Counted from the stretch's first letter, positions 53,651 through 63,020 are shown. The stretch is 64,000 nt of DNA from Hymenobacter sublimis (GCF_023101345.1 NZ_CP095848.1:1797501-1861500), one strand, 5' to 3'. Numbers and translations: made by a program. The notes: generated from the sequence alone by a model not told the origin.

Positions 53651-53741
53651 ATGCAGAGGCGGGACCGAAGCAGTTCGCGTGCTGATGTCAGAGTACATTG
53701 GTAACGTTGGTATGCGAGCTGCTTCAGCGGCGCCTCTGCAT
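53651..53741. repeat. Hairpin repeat element (28-bp arms)
   Basis: Arms 53651-53678 and 53714-53741 are imperfect complements (ATGCAGAGGCG and GAAGCAGTTCGC strings). The loop carries GCTGATGTCAG, shared in complement with the copy at 43344. It sits in the gene-free gap 53535-53964. Confidence 0.75.
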
Positions 53742-53890
53742 GACGTGCTTATAGCAAGCCTAGGCTCTGATGGTTGGCTCATTATGATAAAAGTATAGTT
53801 GGCAGGAGCGGTGCTTCGATTGCGCGGGTTCTGGAGTAAGTACTACCGGTGCTGATATATTGATAACCGGCGCGGACAGCGCTACCCAGC

Positions 53891-53923
53891 AAAAAGCCCC
53901 GCTGTAAATCAGCGGGGCTTTTT
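53891..53923. terminator. Intrinsic terminator of the KUP gene
   Basis: AAAAAGCCCCGCT pairs with AGCGGGGCTTTTT around a seven-base loop, 42 bases past the KUP stop. Confidence 0.85.
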
Positions 53924-53964
53924 GGTCCAGGTTTGGTGCCAGATACTTGAGGTGGCAAGCGCAG

Positions 53965-55914
53965 TTACTTGATGCGCTTAAGGGCTACCTCCCGCACTGG
54001 AGTAATAACTAGCGGTACTTTCTCCACTTTTACTGAGCTAGTATCGAGGCCGAAATACTTGTCTTCGGAAGCAATGAACTGCTTGATGTAGAAGTAAGCC
54101 TGCATTACCAGCTTCTCAACCATGGGAAACTCGTTTTCTACCGAAAGGAATTTCTCCAGCACTACAAAGCGGAAGTCACCGGTAACGTGCTGCTTGCTCA
54201 AAGACTCGTAGCGGGAGGTGATGTCCACTTCCTTGTTGCGCACCAGGTCCTCCACTACTTTGCGGAAGTAGAGGTTGATACGTTGCTCTACCCGGAAGCC
54301 CAGGCGGAACGTAATCCGGAACACGTCGTCGTGGGCCAATTCGGTTACTTTATACTCCATCGTATACGGCTCATCGGTGGTGTCCACGTGCACAAACCAG
54401 TAGATGTCGGCGCGCTTGGGGCGCTTCTGGAAGATGGAGTAAATAATCTTCGACTCGATTTCCGACTGCCGCTCCGCCGACGACATGAACACCAAGTGGG
54501 TAGCGTATTTCGACACCGACTCATCATTGGAGAGCTGCTTCAGGGCCTCAATGTAAGGCTCAATTTTCACGAACTCCGTCAGGCGCCGCTTGATGTAGTA
54601 GGCCCGCAGCCACACGTACATTACCGCCATCAACGAGGAGCCAATGGCCAGCGAAACCCAGCCGCCGTGGGGGAATTTGATGAGGTTGGCAATCAGGAAG
54701 GAGCCCTCAATAGCTCCGTACACCAACACGAAGAGCACAATGGCCGCCATCGGCACCCGCTTCATGTGCAGCCACGTAGTGAGCAGGATGGTAGTCATGA
54801 GCATGGTTAGCGTGATGGCCAGGCCATAGGCCGCTTCCATGTTCGTGGATTCCTGAAAGTACAGCACCACCCCAATGCAGCCCAGCAGCAGCAACCGGTT
54901 CATGCTGGGCACATAGAGTTGGCCCTTCACGTCGGTGGGGTAGTTGAGGCGCACTTTGGGCCACATATTCAGGCGAATAGCTTCCGCTACCAGCGTAAAC
55001 GAGCCCGTAATCAAAGCCTGCGAGGCAATAATGGCGGCAATGGTAGCAATGCCAATGCCGATGAGCAGGAACCACTGAGGCATCAGAGCATAGAAGGGGC
55101 TCCGACCGTCCAGCATCTGGCCCTGGTGAGCCAGCAACCACGCGCCCTGGCCTAAGTAGTTCAGAATCAAGGTGGTTTTCACGAATACCCAGCTGATGCG
55201 GATGTTGCCCTTGCCGCAGTGACCCAGGTCGGAGTAGAGCGCCTCGGCTCCGGTAGTACACAGGAACACCGAACCTAGCAGCCAGAAACCACCCGGATAT
55301 TCAGCCAGCAGCTCGTAAGCGTAGTAGGGGTTGATGGCCTTCAGAATAATGGGATTCTGTACAATCCAGCTTACGCCCAACACGCCCAACATGGTAAACC
55401 ACAGGAGCATAATTGGGCCGAATGCCTTGCCTACAATCTGGGTACCAAAGCTTTGTAGCAGGAACAAGCCCGCAATAATGCCAATGACAATGGGCACCGT
55501 AGGAATGTCGGGCTTTACGGCCCGCAACCCCTCAATGGCCGACGATACGGAAATGGGAGGAGTGATAACCCCGTCGGCCAGCAGGGCCGCGCCGCCAATA
55601 ATAGCCACGGCCGACAGCCAGGCGCCGCGCCGCCGCACGAGGGCGTAAAGCGAGAAAATACCGCCTTCCCCGTTGTTATCGGCATTGAGGGTCAATATGA
55701 CGTACTTGACGGTGGTTTGCAGCGTTAGAGTCCAGAGCACGCAGGAAATGGCGCCCAGCACCAAGTTGGCCTCAATCAGGTTAGGCACCCGGGCGCTTTT
55801 CAGAACGGCGCTCATTACGTACAGCGGCGAAGTACCGATGTCGCCGTAAATAATGCCGAGGGCAATGAGCAAGCCAGCCGTCGAAATGGCGGTATGCGAG
55901 TGTTTGGCGTCCAT
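53965..55914 (-). CDS. kup: KUP/HAK/KT-family potassium uptake transporter
   Basis: The 649-residue inner-membrane symporter starts at ATG 55914 (MDAKHSHTAISTAGLLIALGIIYGDIGTSPLYV). The GIIYGDIGTSPLYV sequence is the family's first-helix signature, followed by about 12 helices with GGIFSLYALVRRRGAW and the EALYSDLGHCGKGNIR segment. The C-terminal soluble domain (about 480-649) is normal for the family. It should import K+ with H+. The frame continues upstream for 184 codons, but this overlaps another gene and lacks family sequence. TACCTTTG lies 46 bases upstream. Together with the K+ channel at 3767, it points to K+ homeostasis. Confidence 0.95.
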   Translation of the reverse strand: MDAKHSHTAISTAGLLIALGIIYGDIGTSPLYVMSAVLKSARVPNLIEANLVLGAISCVLWTLTLQTTVKYVILTLNADNNGEGGIFSLYALVRRRGAWLSAVAIIGGAALLADGVITPPISVSSAIEGLRAVKPDIPTVPIVIGIIAGLFLLQSFGTQIVGKAFGPIMLLWFTMLGVLGVSWIVQNPIILKAINPYYAYELLAEYPGGFWLLGSVFLCTTGAEALYSDLGHCGKGNIRISWVFVKTTLILNYLGQGAWLLAHQGQMLDGRSPFYALMPQWFLLIGIGIATIAAIIASQALITGSFTLVAEAIRLNMWPKVRLNYPTDVKGQLYVPSMNRLLLLGCIGVVLYFQESTNMEAAYGLAITLTMLMTTILLTTWLHMKRVPMAAIVLFVLVYGAIEGSFLIANLIKFPHGGWVSLAIGSSLMAVMYVWLRAYYIKRRLTEFVKIEPYIEALKQLSNDESVSKYATHLVFMSSAERQSEIESKIIYSIFQKRPKRADIYWFVHVDTTDEPYTMEYKVTELAHDDVFRITFRLGFRVEQRINLYFRKVVEDLVRNKEVDITSRYESLSKQHVTGDFRFVVLEKFLSVENEFPMVEKLVMQAYFYIKQFIASEDKYFGLDTSSVKVEKVPLVITPVREVALKRIK

Positions 55915-55959
55915 GTGAGGAGGAAGAGAGTGAGGATAGCCGTTTTTAATAAGCGGGGC

Positions 55960-55967
55960 CAAAGGTA
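55960..55967 (-). promoter_or_regulatory. -7 box of the KUP promoter
   Basis: TACCTTTG on the minus strand is a perfect TAnnTTTG, giving a leader of about 42 bases. A convincing TTG partner is not seen. Confidence 0.45.
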
Positions 55968-56047
55968 GTAGTTGCACACGAATGCGGCGCTTCGGTCCCG
56001 GCGCGCTTACGTAGGCCTTGGCAAAAAGTGACAATAAGGCCGCAAGA

Positions 56048-56644
56048 TCAGTAGACTGTTGGCGCGTCGGGGGCGGGGAAAGGTGGCTGCGCGGCCTCGT
56101 GCAGCCAGTAAGCCGCCGTGGCAGCCGCCTCATTGTGGCGCTGCCGAATGCGAAGATTTGCCTCGCTGGCCAACTGCTGCCAACTGCGGGCCGGGCCAGC
56201 AAAAGCGAAGTGGCGCGGCTCCCGGCCGGGTCGGTGCAGGCGCCAGCGGTTAGTGCCCCGCACGCCCCACACCAAGAGCAAAGCGCCAGCACCCATGCCC
56301 AGGGCTGCTGGCATGCTGTGCAGCCAGAACTGCAGATAACCCAACATAAAGCCGCAGAGCACAAAGCCGCCCAGCAGCACGCCCAGCAGCCAGCGCACCG
56401 GTTGCACATCCACCCCTTCCAGCTCCCGCCAGCCGAACAGTTCATCGTTGATTTCCAGCCCGTCATTGGTCAGAGCTACCCGGCTGTCTTCACTGCGCAG
56501 GGTCGGGAAGTGCTGCGGGGGAGGCGGGGGTAAGGGCTGAAAGCCCAACTCCGGCTCCTGCAACTCAGAGCTGCTGGTGGCCGCCGGGGCGGGAATCACA
56601 TCCTCTGGGTCAGACGCGGGCGGAAGGGAAGTAGAATCAGGCAT
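56048..56644 (-). CDS. Two-helix membrane protein of unknown function
   Basis: The 198-residue protein is started at ATG 56644 (MPDSTSLPPASDPED). A Pro-rich, acidic N-terminal region of about 50 residues is followed by DGLEINDELFGWRELEGVDV, which has a PH-like look, then two membrane helices (about 85-128) and a cytosolic C-terminal helix. No family is recognised. Its position upstream of KUP in the same direction, with a gap of 133 bases, does not prove co-transcription. Confidence 0.7.
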   Translation of the reverse strand: MPDSTSLPPASDPEDVIPAPAATSSSELQEPELGFQPLPPPPPQHFPTLRSEDSRVALTNDGLEINDELFGWRELEGVDVQPVRWLLGVLLGGFVLCGFMLGYLQFWLHSMPAALGMGAGALLLVWGVRGTNRWRLHRPGREPRHFAFAGPARSWQQLASEANLRIRQRHNEAAATAAYWLHEAAQPPFPAPDAPTVY

Positions 56645-56738
56645 GGTCGAAAAAGCCCCGCCGGCCGTGGAAGTCCGCACCCACTGGGGCACGACGATAT
56701 ACACTGGCAACAGCGGGGCTGGCACTCGAGAAAAAAGC

Positions 56739-57365
56739 TTAATTATTAACTTTCAGCAGCTCTACGTCGAAGATAAGGGCCGAGTCCGGACCGATGTCGC
56801 GGCCGGCACCACGCTTGCCGTAGGCCAGGTCAGAGGGAATGTACAGGCGCCACTTTGAGCCCTCAGGCATCAGCTGCAAGGCTTCTGTCCAGCCGGCAAT
56901 TACCTGATTTACACCGAAAGTAGCGGGCTGACCGCGCTGGTAGGAACTGTCGAACACGGTGCCGTTGGTGAGCGTGCCGTGGTAGTGCGTTGTGACGGAC
57001 GAGCCGGGACCGGGCTTACGGCCGCTTCCTTCCTTCAGCACTTCGTACTGCAGGCCGCTTGGGAGGGTAGTGATGCCGGGCTTGGCGGAGTTTGCTTGCA
57101 GGAAGGCTTCGCCTTCGGCTTTGTTGTTGCTCATATCAGAGGAGTCTTGGTTGGCTTCTTCGTGGGCTTCCATCTGCTGCTGCAGCTGCTGCATGGCGCT
57201 TTGCATCTGCTCGGGCGTGAGGCGGCTTGGCTCGCCGGCAATGGCCTCCTTCATGCTCTGGGCAAATACGTCAATGTCCAGGTCGAGGCCCTGCTGGGCG
57301 AAGTTGCGGGCCATATCGCGCCCGATGATGTAGCTGATTTGCTCTTTCAAGCCGTTCAGATTCAT
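56739..57365 (-). CDS. FKBP-type peptidyl-prolyl cis-trans isomerase
   Basis: The 208-residue protein has a helical dimerisation region (about 1-95) and a C-terminal FKBP domain (about 100-206): VTTHYHGTLTNGTVFDSSY, GWTEALQLMPEGSKW and IPSDLAYG, with Tyr/Asp/Phe positions of the active pocket present. This is the FklB/FKBP22 arrangement. There is no signal peptide, so it is probably cytosolic. The membrane protein gene downstream is 94 bases away, so the two may be co-transcribed. Confidence 0.94.
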   Translation of the reverse strand: MNLNGLKEQISYIIGRDMARNFAQQGLDLDIDVFAQSMKEAIAGEPSRLTPEQMQSAMQQLQQQMEAHEEANQDSSDMSNNKAEGEAFLQANSAKPGITTLPSGLQYEVLKEGSGRKPGPGSSVTTHYHGTLTNGTVFDSSYQRGQPATFGVNQVIAGWTEALQLMPEGSKWRLYIPSDLAYGKRGAGRDIGPDSALIFDVELLKVNN

Positions 57366-57579
57366 AAATCACAGGTTGTGCTCCTCAGTACACTACGGCC
57401 TTACTTTTCAAAAGCCGTGCGTAACCAGATGAGCGAGTGGAAAAGGGATGCCCGACGGTCCACCACGGGCCGCCGTTACTGTGAAGTACCGAAAACCGGC
57501 GCGAATGGATGTTGTTTTTTTCAACTGCCGAGGATAAGTCCCTGATTTTGAACTCGGCTTTGTTCCCTTTTAAACGCAA

Positions 57580-57606
57580 CAAACCCCGCTGAGTGAGCGG
57601 GGTTTG
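57580..57606 (-). terminator. Stem-loop after the small secreted-peptide gene
   Basis: CAAACCCCGCT pairs with AGCGGGGTTTG around a five-base loop. On the minus strand it is 23 bases past the stop of the 45-codon gene and followed by a T-rich but interrupted stretch. Confidence 0.7.
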
Positions 57607-57629
57607 CAGAAATCAAGGCCAGCGGCTTC

Positions 57630-57767
57630 CTAGCAGAAGTGCAGCTCTTCCTCGTCGCGTAGGTCAAAAAACAGGTTCAAGTCGCGTACCTGAGCGGCCA
57701 GGAAGCTCAATGATCCAATACCTCCGAGAACGAGCAGCGAAGAAACGGCAGCAGTGGTCTTTTTCAT
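57630..57767 (-). CDS. 45-residue secreted or membrane peptide
   Basis: A short frame starts with ATG at 57767 and encodes MKKTTAAVSSLLVLGGIG followed by a hydrophobic SLSFLAAQ and an acidic tail (RDLNLFFDLRDEEELHFC). The first 25 residues act as a signal peptide or single membrane helix, and the end is strongly acidic, with a C-terminal Cys. A stem-loop follows at 57580 and no other gene lies in 57366-58030. It is too short for standard gene finding, and I recognise no family; Lys-Lys start and signal-like shape support it. Confidence 0.5.
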   Translation of the reverse strand: MKKTTAAVSSLLVLGGIGSLSFLAAQVRDLNLFFDLRDEEELHFC

Positions 57768-58030
57768 TGTGTTGTATGTATGTTAAAGTAAGTCAGCTTG
57801 TTGAATGCAAAGATACTACGCAGTCGTTACATAAATGTTATGCAAGCATCATTATTTATTAAGCCAATCAGTAGCTGTCAGGGCTAGTGCACCTGCTTTT
57901 ACATTAGTGAAAGAACAAGTTCCAGGCCTGGGTTTACAGAGGAAAGGCAAGGCACCCAGCTTCAAAACGCCTCCGCCTATTCCAGTGCTAGCCAGCGTGC
58001 CCGGGGTATGTTTTGCCAAGGGCAGTAGCC

Positions 58031-58849
58031 CTACTTGCTACCGCCGGAGCCTTCCTTACTAGCTTTCATCTTCTCAGCCACCTCCACCATAGGCGCCACC
58101 CAAATGTCCTGCTCATGCGCTTGGAGGTAGCGCAGCAACTGCCGGTGCGCGGCTAGTTCCACGTTCAGGCCGTGGCCTCCTCCCACGCCGTGGAAGAGGA
58201 ACACGAGCAAGGTGCGGGAGCGTTGGGCCTGCTTCACCAAATTAATCAAGTAGTCGCCCGACTGCCCATTAATCATGTAGCTGTTGATGTTGGCTAAATC
58301 GACTTGGGCTAGCGGTTGCAGGCCGGCCGTAACTCCCCGCGCCCCCACAAAGTCGTTTTTAAGTTGTTCGTAGAAGTACACGCCCCCAATCTGCCGGTCG
58401 CCGCAGGGGTAGGCGAAGGTGCGGGCTGTTTTACCATCAATGGCCGTCAGCAGAGTATTCGTAGCACGCACTTCGTTGACTGCCCGACTGATGGTGTACT
58501 TGCTCAGGTCGTTGTCGGGAGTGACGAAGTTACGGCCGGGCAAGCTACCGTCGCAGGGGTGCATCAGGGCGTGGTTGCCTAGCTCATGTCCGCGCAGAGC
58601 TGCCCGGCGCCATTCGGGTAAGCGGGCGGCTACCACCGGCGAGGAGCCGATAAGGTAGAACGTGCCGCGGAGTTTCAGGGAGTCCAGGGCAGGTACCACG
58701 TGGTTGAGGTCCACCGCCAGGGCATCATCATAGGTAAGCACCACGGCGCATTGCTTGCCGTTCCAGGGGCCAGCGGTTTGAGCGAAACTGGCGGTGCTGG
58801 CGGTCAAGGCCAGGAGGGCTAATGAGGCTAGGCAGTGGAGGTTGCTCAT
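58031..58849 (-). CDS. Polysaccharide deacetylase (NodB/CE4) protein, secreted
   Basis: The 272-residue product has a signal peptide (to about SFAQ, residue 24). CE4 motifs are VVLTYDDALAVDL (Asp41/Asp42) and the HxxxH of GNHALMHP (His93, His97), followed by TFAYPCGDRQIG. Tyr replaces Phe in the TFDD motif. Residues near the end (FLFHGVGGGHG) keep the family's His-Gly block. It should deacetylate extracellular glycan, as the one at 32973. TACCTCGC lies four bases before its ATG. Confidence 0.9.
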   Translation of the reverse strand: MSNLHCLASLALLALTASTASFAQTAGPWNGKQCAVVLTYDDALAVDLNHVVPALDSLKLRGTFYLIGSSPVVAARLPEWRRAALRGHELGNHALMHPCDGSLPGRNFVTPDNDLSKYTISRAVNEVRATNTLLTAIDGKTARTFAYPCGDRQIGGVYFYEQLKNDFVGARGVTAGLQPLAQVDLANINSYMINGQSGDYLINLVKQAQRSRTLLVFLFHGVGGGHGLNVELAAHRQLLRYLQAHEQDIWVAPMVEVAEKMKASKEGSGGSK

Positions 58850-58881
58850 TCTTGCGAGGTAGGATAAGGCGGCTGTTCTGC

Positions 58882-59970
58882 TTATGGCTTTTCTTCCGAC
58901 ACCTCCACGCGGCGGTTGCGGGCGTCGGGTGAGGGGTAGAGGGGGCGGGCGTCGCCGTAGCCGAGGGTGCTGATTCGTCCGGCCTCGATTCCGGCCTTTA
59001 CCAACTCCGCCTTTACGGCCTGGGCGCGCTGCTCCGAGAGTACCTGATTTTTCTGGGGCTCACCAATCTTATCGGTATGGCCAGCCACGCGCAGCTTCAG
59101 CAGCGGGCGGGCCTTGAGTTCGGCAGCTAGCTGCTCAAGGGCCGGGCGACTTTCGGGCAGCAGTTCGGCCGTTCCGAGCGTAAAGAGTACCGTTGGGAGT
59201 ACTACGGGGGTGGCAGCCAGGAGCGGGGCCGGAGCGCGGCGTACTGTGTCGAGGCGGGCCGTATCGGGGCGCACGGGGGCCGGCGGAACTACCGGCCGAG
59301 GGGCAGCAGGCTTGGGCGTAGCAGAACCGGTTACCTGAATGGTAATGGGTACCACCGGACTTTGACTGGTAGGATAATACCCTTGGGTGAGGTAGAACGT
59401 GGTAGTTTTGCTAAGCGTGGTGCGGTAGCTGTTGCCAGCCGCAAGCGGCTTTTTGAGTTCAGCATCGGCAAACCAGAGCACGTTACGCCCCGACACGCGA
59501 ATGGTACTGGCCGCGTTGGCCGCCACCCTGGCCGCCGACTTCAATTTGATTCGGTACAAGGTGAAGGTACCAAAATCACAGTCCCCCACGGGGTGGTAGG
59601 TGGCCTGCCCCGTCAGCTTTTCCTGCTGCGCGTCGTAAACAAAGGTAATGGAGCCGTCGCACCAGTAGCTAGTGGGCGAGCGGCCGGTTTCGTTGAGCTT
59701 ACGCACGTGTTCGAGGCGCATCCCGGTGCTGGTAGGGGTAGCCCGCACCTGAAACGTTACGGTGGTACGGGGCTGTCCGCCTACCTCCTGGTAGAGCACC
59801 CCAAACAAGCTCTTGTCCTTGCCTTTCTGCACCCGAAGTACCGCCGGCCAGTAACCTTCCCGGTCTTCAGTGTCTGTTTCAACCCCTTGCCAGACGCCCG
59901 CCAGCGACTGGGCCCGTAGTGGTCCTGTCAGCAGCAGCGCCAGAAGAAGTAGCCAACTACTATGTTTCAT
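58882..59970 (-). CDS. OmpA-domain protein, secreted
   Basis: The 362-residue product starts at ATG 59970 with a signal peptide (MKHSSWLLLLALLLTGPLRAQ). The first 150 residues form a beta-rich domain (SLAGVWQGVETDTEDREGYWPAVLRV) seen with OmpA in Bacteroidota, then a Pro-rich linker (about 215-255). The C-terminal OmpA domain has LRVAGHTDKIGEPQKNQVLSEQRAQAV and binds peptidoglycan. It should sit at the outer membrane. The deacetylase gene follows at 32 bases, so the two are probably an operon. Confidence 0.9.
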   Translation of the reverse strand: MKHSSWLLLLALLLTGPLRAQSLAGVWQGVETDTEDREGYWPAVLRVQKGKDKSLFGVLYQEVGGQPRTTVTFQVRATPTSTGMRLEHVRKLNETGRSPTSYWCDGSITFVYDAQQEKLTGQATYHPVGDCDFGTFTLYRIKLKSAARVAANAASTIRVSGRNVLWFADAELKKPLAAGNSYRTTLSKTTTFYLTQGYYPTSQSPVVPITIQVTGSATPKPAAPRPVVPPAPVRPDTARLDTVRRAPAPLLAATPVVLPTVLFTLGTAELLPESRPALEQLAAELKARPLLKLRVAGHTDKIGEPQKNQVLSEQRAQAVKAELVKAGIEAGRISTLGYGDARPLYPSPDARNRRVEVSEEKP

Positions 59971-60107
59971 GGTACCTAGGTCAACTGATTCGAGGGCGTT
60001 GCGGCGGGGTAGCACTAAGCGCCGGGCGCAGCCCTACCGCTGGTAACGCTGCACCCGCTAACTCGAATATCTGACGCGGCCGAATTTCTTCCAACCCCTT
60101 CCCGCTT

Positions 60108-60980
60108 CTAACCCAGGTAGGCCATGTCTTCGGGGCTCAGCCGGATGGCTGCGGCCCGCAGGTTCTCTTGCAGGTGAGCCAGCGAGGAAGTCCCCGGAAT
60201 GGGGAGCAGCTAGGGGGAGCGGTGCAGCAGCCAGGCAATGTTGATCTGGGCTTCCGTGGCGTTATGTTGGCGCGCAACTTCGGCAATGCGGTTATCGGCC
60301 TTGGGTAGGGCGTGCACCAGCGAGAAGAATGGAATCAGCGGAATGCTGTGCTGCTCGCAGAGGTCCAGCACTTCCTCACCACCAGGGTTGGCCCCGTGCG
60401 GCAGCTGCACGGTAGTGCGCTGAGCGTAGCTGTACATGTTTTCAACCGTGGCAATAGAACCCAGTCCCAGCCCGGCTTCCAGCTCGGGGCGCGTTACGTT
60501 GCTCAGGCCCACGTGCTGAATCTTGCCCTCGTGCTGCAGCTCAAACATGGCGCCCAGTTGCTCGTCTAGCGGTACCGGCCCCTGGCCCATCAGCCGCAGG
60601 TGTACCAACTGAATTTGCTCCTGGCCCAGGGTGCGCAGGTTGTTATCGATGCTGGTACGTAGGTTACCGGGAGTGTTGAATGGCACCCAGCTTTTGTCTT
60701 GCCGACGAGTAGCGCCTACTTTGGTGCAAATGACCAGGTTTTCAGGGTAGGGGTACAGGGCTTCGCGGATGAGGCAGTTGGTAACATCCTCGCCGTAGTA
60801 GTCAGCAGTATCCAGAAATGTTACCCCTGACTCCACGGCCGTGCGCAGGATTTGCAGCGCCTCGCCGCGGTTAGCCGGCTCGCCCCAAACTTCCGGACCA
60901 GTCAGGCGCATGGTGCCATAACCCAAGCGGTTAACTGTTAGCGGATGCGCTGAGTTGGAGGCAATGGTGATAGTTGACAT
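60108..60980 (-). pseudogene. Aldo/keto reductase interrupted by an in-frame TAG
   Basis: The frame opens at ATG 60980 (MSTITIASNS) and reads a typical AKR: FLDTADYYGEDVTN, VICTKVG, LVHLRL and a VGLSNV segment. It stops at a TAG at 60210, 257 residues in, right after AWLLHRSP. The same frame then continues LLPIPGTSSLAHLQENLRAAAIRL for 33 more residues to the real stop at 60108, which is the expected AKR C-terminus. CAG to TAG is a single change. The remaining 257 residues include the catalytic Tyr, Asp, Lys and His, but lose part of the cofactor site. A sequencing error is possible. Confidence 0.8.
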
Positions 60981-61178
60981 AAAGCAACGGCTGGAAGTAG
61001 AGTAGTACACCGAACTACATTTGCAAGCGCGAAAAGTTATAACCTGTCGTGCCGGCTGTCTGCTAAACCAACTCAAAATGTCGCCCGCAAACTGGGTGAG
61101 GCGTGGCCCCAGCAAGCCCCTAAACCTAGAGGCTGGCTACGCTCGAAGCCGGTAGGTGACTATACCGTAAGCAAGCGA

Positions 61179-63008
61179 TTAGTACCCGTTTTGGGCGCGG
61201 TGCTGGATGCGCTTTTCCCAGCGCTTGCGCCGGGGAGCAATGTAGCCGCGCAAGTGTTTCTCCATCACCAGCGTGGCGCACGGGGCAGCGGCCGTAGCTC
61301 CGAAACCAGCGTTTTCGATATAAACGGCCACTACTATTCGGGGTTTGTTGGCGGGGGCGAAGCCCACGAAGGCGGCGTGGTCGTCGCCCTCATCATTCTC
61401 CACGGTGCCGGTTTTGCCGGCAACCGTAATGCCCACATCCGCTAGGCTGGAGGCATCGGCCGTGCCGCCGCGCTGCATCACGGCTACCATACCCGGCACC
61501 AGGGCGGCAAAGTGGACGCTGTCGATGAGGGTGCGGTGTTTAATCAGAAAGCGCGGTAAGGGCCCGCTTCCTCCCACACTCCGCACCAGGTGAGGTGGGT
61601 AGTACCAGCCGCGGTTGGCGATGATGGCCGCCATATTGGCCATTTGCAAGCCCGTGAGGTTGATTTCGCCCTGCCCAATGCTAAGCGAGTAAATGGATCG
61701 GTAAGTCCAGCGGGTGGTGCGGTGCGCCTTGTCGTAGTACGCGGGGGTAGGCAGGAAACCGGGGGCTTCGCGGGGTAGATCTACGCCCAGTACGGAGTCT
61801 AGCCCGAACGAGCGAGCGTGGCGGCGCCAGAGTTCCAAGTTGGTGTGCCGGGTAGCCACCGTATCCACCACGGCCAGTGTATCGGGCACCCGGTTGATAA
61901 GGCGTTCCATCACCTGGTAGAAGTAGGGGTTGCAGCTGTACTTCAGGCCCAGGGTTAGATTTTTGCCGGGGGGGTGACGGTGCACGCAGCTAATCAAGGA
62001 CTGGTCGCAGCGAAAGGTGGTAGTCGGGCTGATGGCGCCTAGCTGAAGGGCTACGGCGGCATTCACCAATTTAAACACCGAGCCGGGCGGATTAGCCAGC
62101 ATGGCCGGGCGGTTCAGCAAGGGCATGTCTTCGTGCTCCAGCAGCTCGGCGCGCACCCCAGCCTGGTCTGGTGCCGTAAGGGTTGCCGCGTTATACACCG
62201 GCGCCGACACGTAAGCCAATATTTCCCCGGTGCGCGGGTCCAGGGCCACTAGGTAGCCGCGGCGGTTGCCCAGCAGCTTTTCGGCGTAGGCCTGTAGCTT
62301 AACGTCAATGGTGAGGTGTAAGTCCTGGCCCTGCCGGAAAGTGGTATCCTTGGCCCAGGTGCCGTGGGTTTGGCCGTTGGCATCTACCAAGGGGTGGAGG
62401 TAGCCGTGACGGCCCTGGAGCAGACCGTTATAATAGGTTTCAACGCCGCCATTGCGCAGCCGGTAAAAACGGCCGCGCCGGTACCGCTTAGCTTGGCGGT
62501 AGAACGCCTGCGCCTCGCTGCTCAGGTAGCCCAGCACGGGAGCCGCGGCGCCGGTGGTATACGTGCGCTGGTGGCGCTCAACCACGGCCAGCCTAGGCCA
62601 GTCGGCGCTGTCGCGGCGGACCCGTTTGGCTTCAGCGGCAGTAAGCCGAAGCTGGACCGGGTAACCAGCGGGTGCGTCTGGGTAGGGCAGGGCCTCGGCA
62701 ATGCGGCGCCGGACGGTGGTTGAATCCCAGCCTAGCAGCAGGCCTAGCGCCAGGGTATCCAGTGGGAAGCGGCGCGGCAGCTTCAGCAGGTACTGCAGGC
62801 GGGTGTCAACCAGCACGGAGTCGTTGCGGTCAAGCACGCGGCCCCGGATAAGCGAGTCGGCCACCACGATGCGCCGGCGGGTGTATACCTCCTTGGTTTC
62901 CGAGTCCTGCGGCGGTTGGCCGGTCTGTTGCTCTGGTGATGAGCAGGCGGCCAGGGCCACAAGCAAAGCCAGTAGACAGTTCCCCCACTTAGTAAAAGCC
63001 GTGCGCAT
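61179..63008 (-). CDS. PBP2-like penicillin-binding protein with a lipoprotein signal
   Basis: The 609-residue protein has all transpeptidase motifs: SVFK (Ser310, Lys313), SCN (358-360) and KTGT (532-535). The dimerisation domain (about 40-230) precedes it. Unlike class B PBPs, the N-terminus is not a plain anchor helix but ends in a lipobox (LAAC, Cys22), so it looks lipid-modified. The end is basic (RRKRWEKRIQHRAQ). It should cross-link peptidoglycan in elongation. TAGCTTTA lies four bases before the ATG, so the mRNA may be leaderless. Confidence 0.92.
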   Translation of the reverse strand: MRTAFTKWGNCLLALLVALAACSSPEQQTGQPPQDSETKEVYTRRRIVVADSLIRGRVLDRNDSVLVDTRLQYLLKLPRRFPLDTLALGLLLGWDSTTVRRRIAEALPYPDAPAGYPVQLRLTAAEAKRVRRDSADWPRLAVVERHQRTYTTGAAAPVLGYLSSEAQAFYRQAKRYRRGRFYRLRNGGVETYYNGLLQGRHGYLHPLVDANGQTHGTWAKDTTFRQGQDLHLTIDVKLQAYAEKLLGNRRGYLVALDPRTGEILAYVSAPVYNAATLTAPDQAGVRAELLEHEDMPLLNRPAMLANPPGSVFKLVNAAVALQLGAISPTTTFRCDQSLISCVHRHPPGKNLTLGLKYSCNPYFYQVMERLINRVPDTLAVVDTVATRHTNLELWRRHARSFGLDSVLGVDLPREAPGFLPTPAYYDKAHRTTRWTYRSIYSLSIGQGEINLTGLQMANMAAIIANRGWYYPPHLVRSVGGSGPLPRFLIKHRTLIDSVHFAALVPGMVAVMQRGGTADASSLADVGITVAGKTGTVENDEGDDHAAFVGFAPANKPRIVVAVYIENAGFGATAAAPCATLVMEKHLRGYIAPRRKRWEKRIQHRAQNGY

Positions 63009-63012
63009 GGGG

Positions 63013-63020
63013 TAAAGCTA
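63013..63020 (-). promoter_or_regulatory. -7 box abutting the PBP start codon
   Basis: TAGCTTTA on the minus strand differs from TAnnTTTG in the last base and ends four bases before the ATG at 63008. The interval 63021-63313 has no other feature I can identify. Confidence 0.4.

Noticed and set aside
55915..56466. 184-codon N-terminal extension of kup
   Set aside because: It overlaps the gene at 56048-56644 and has no KUP sequence; the family signature starts at 55914, with a promoter box upstream.
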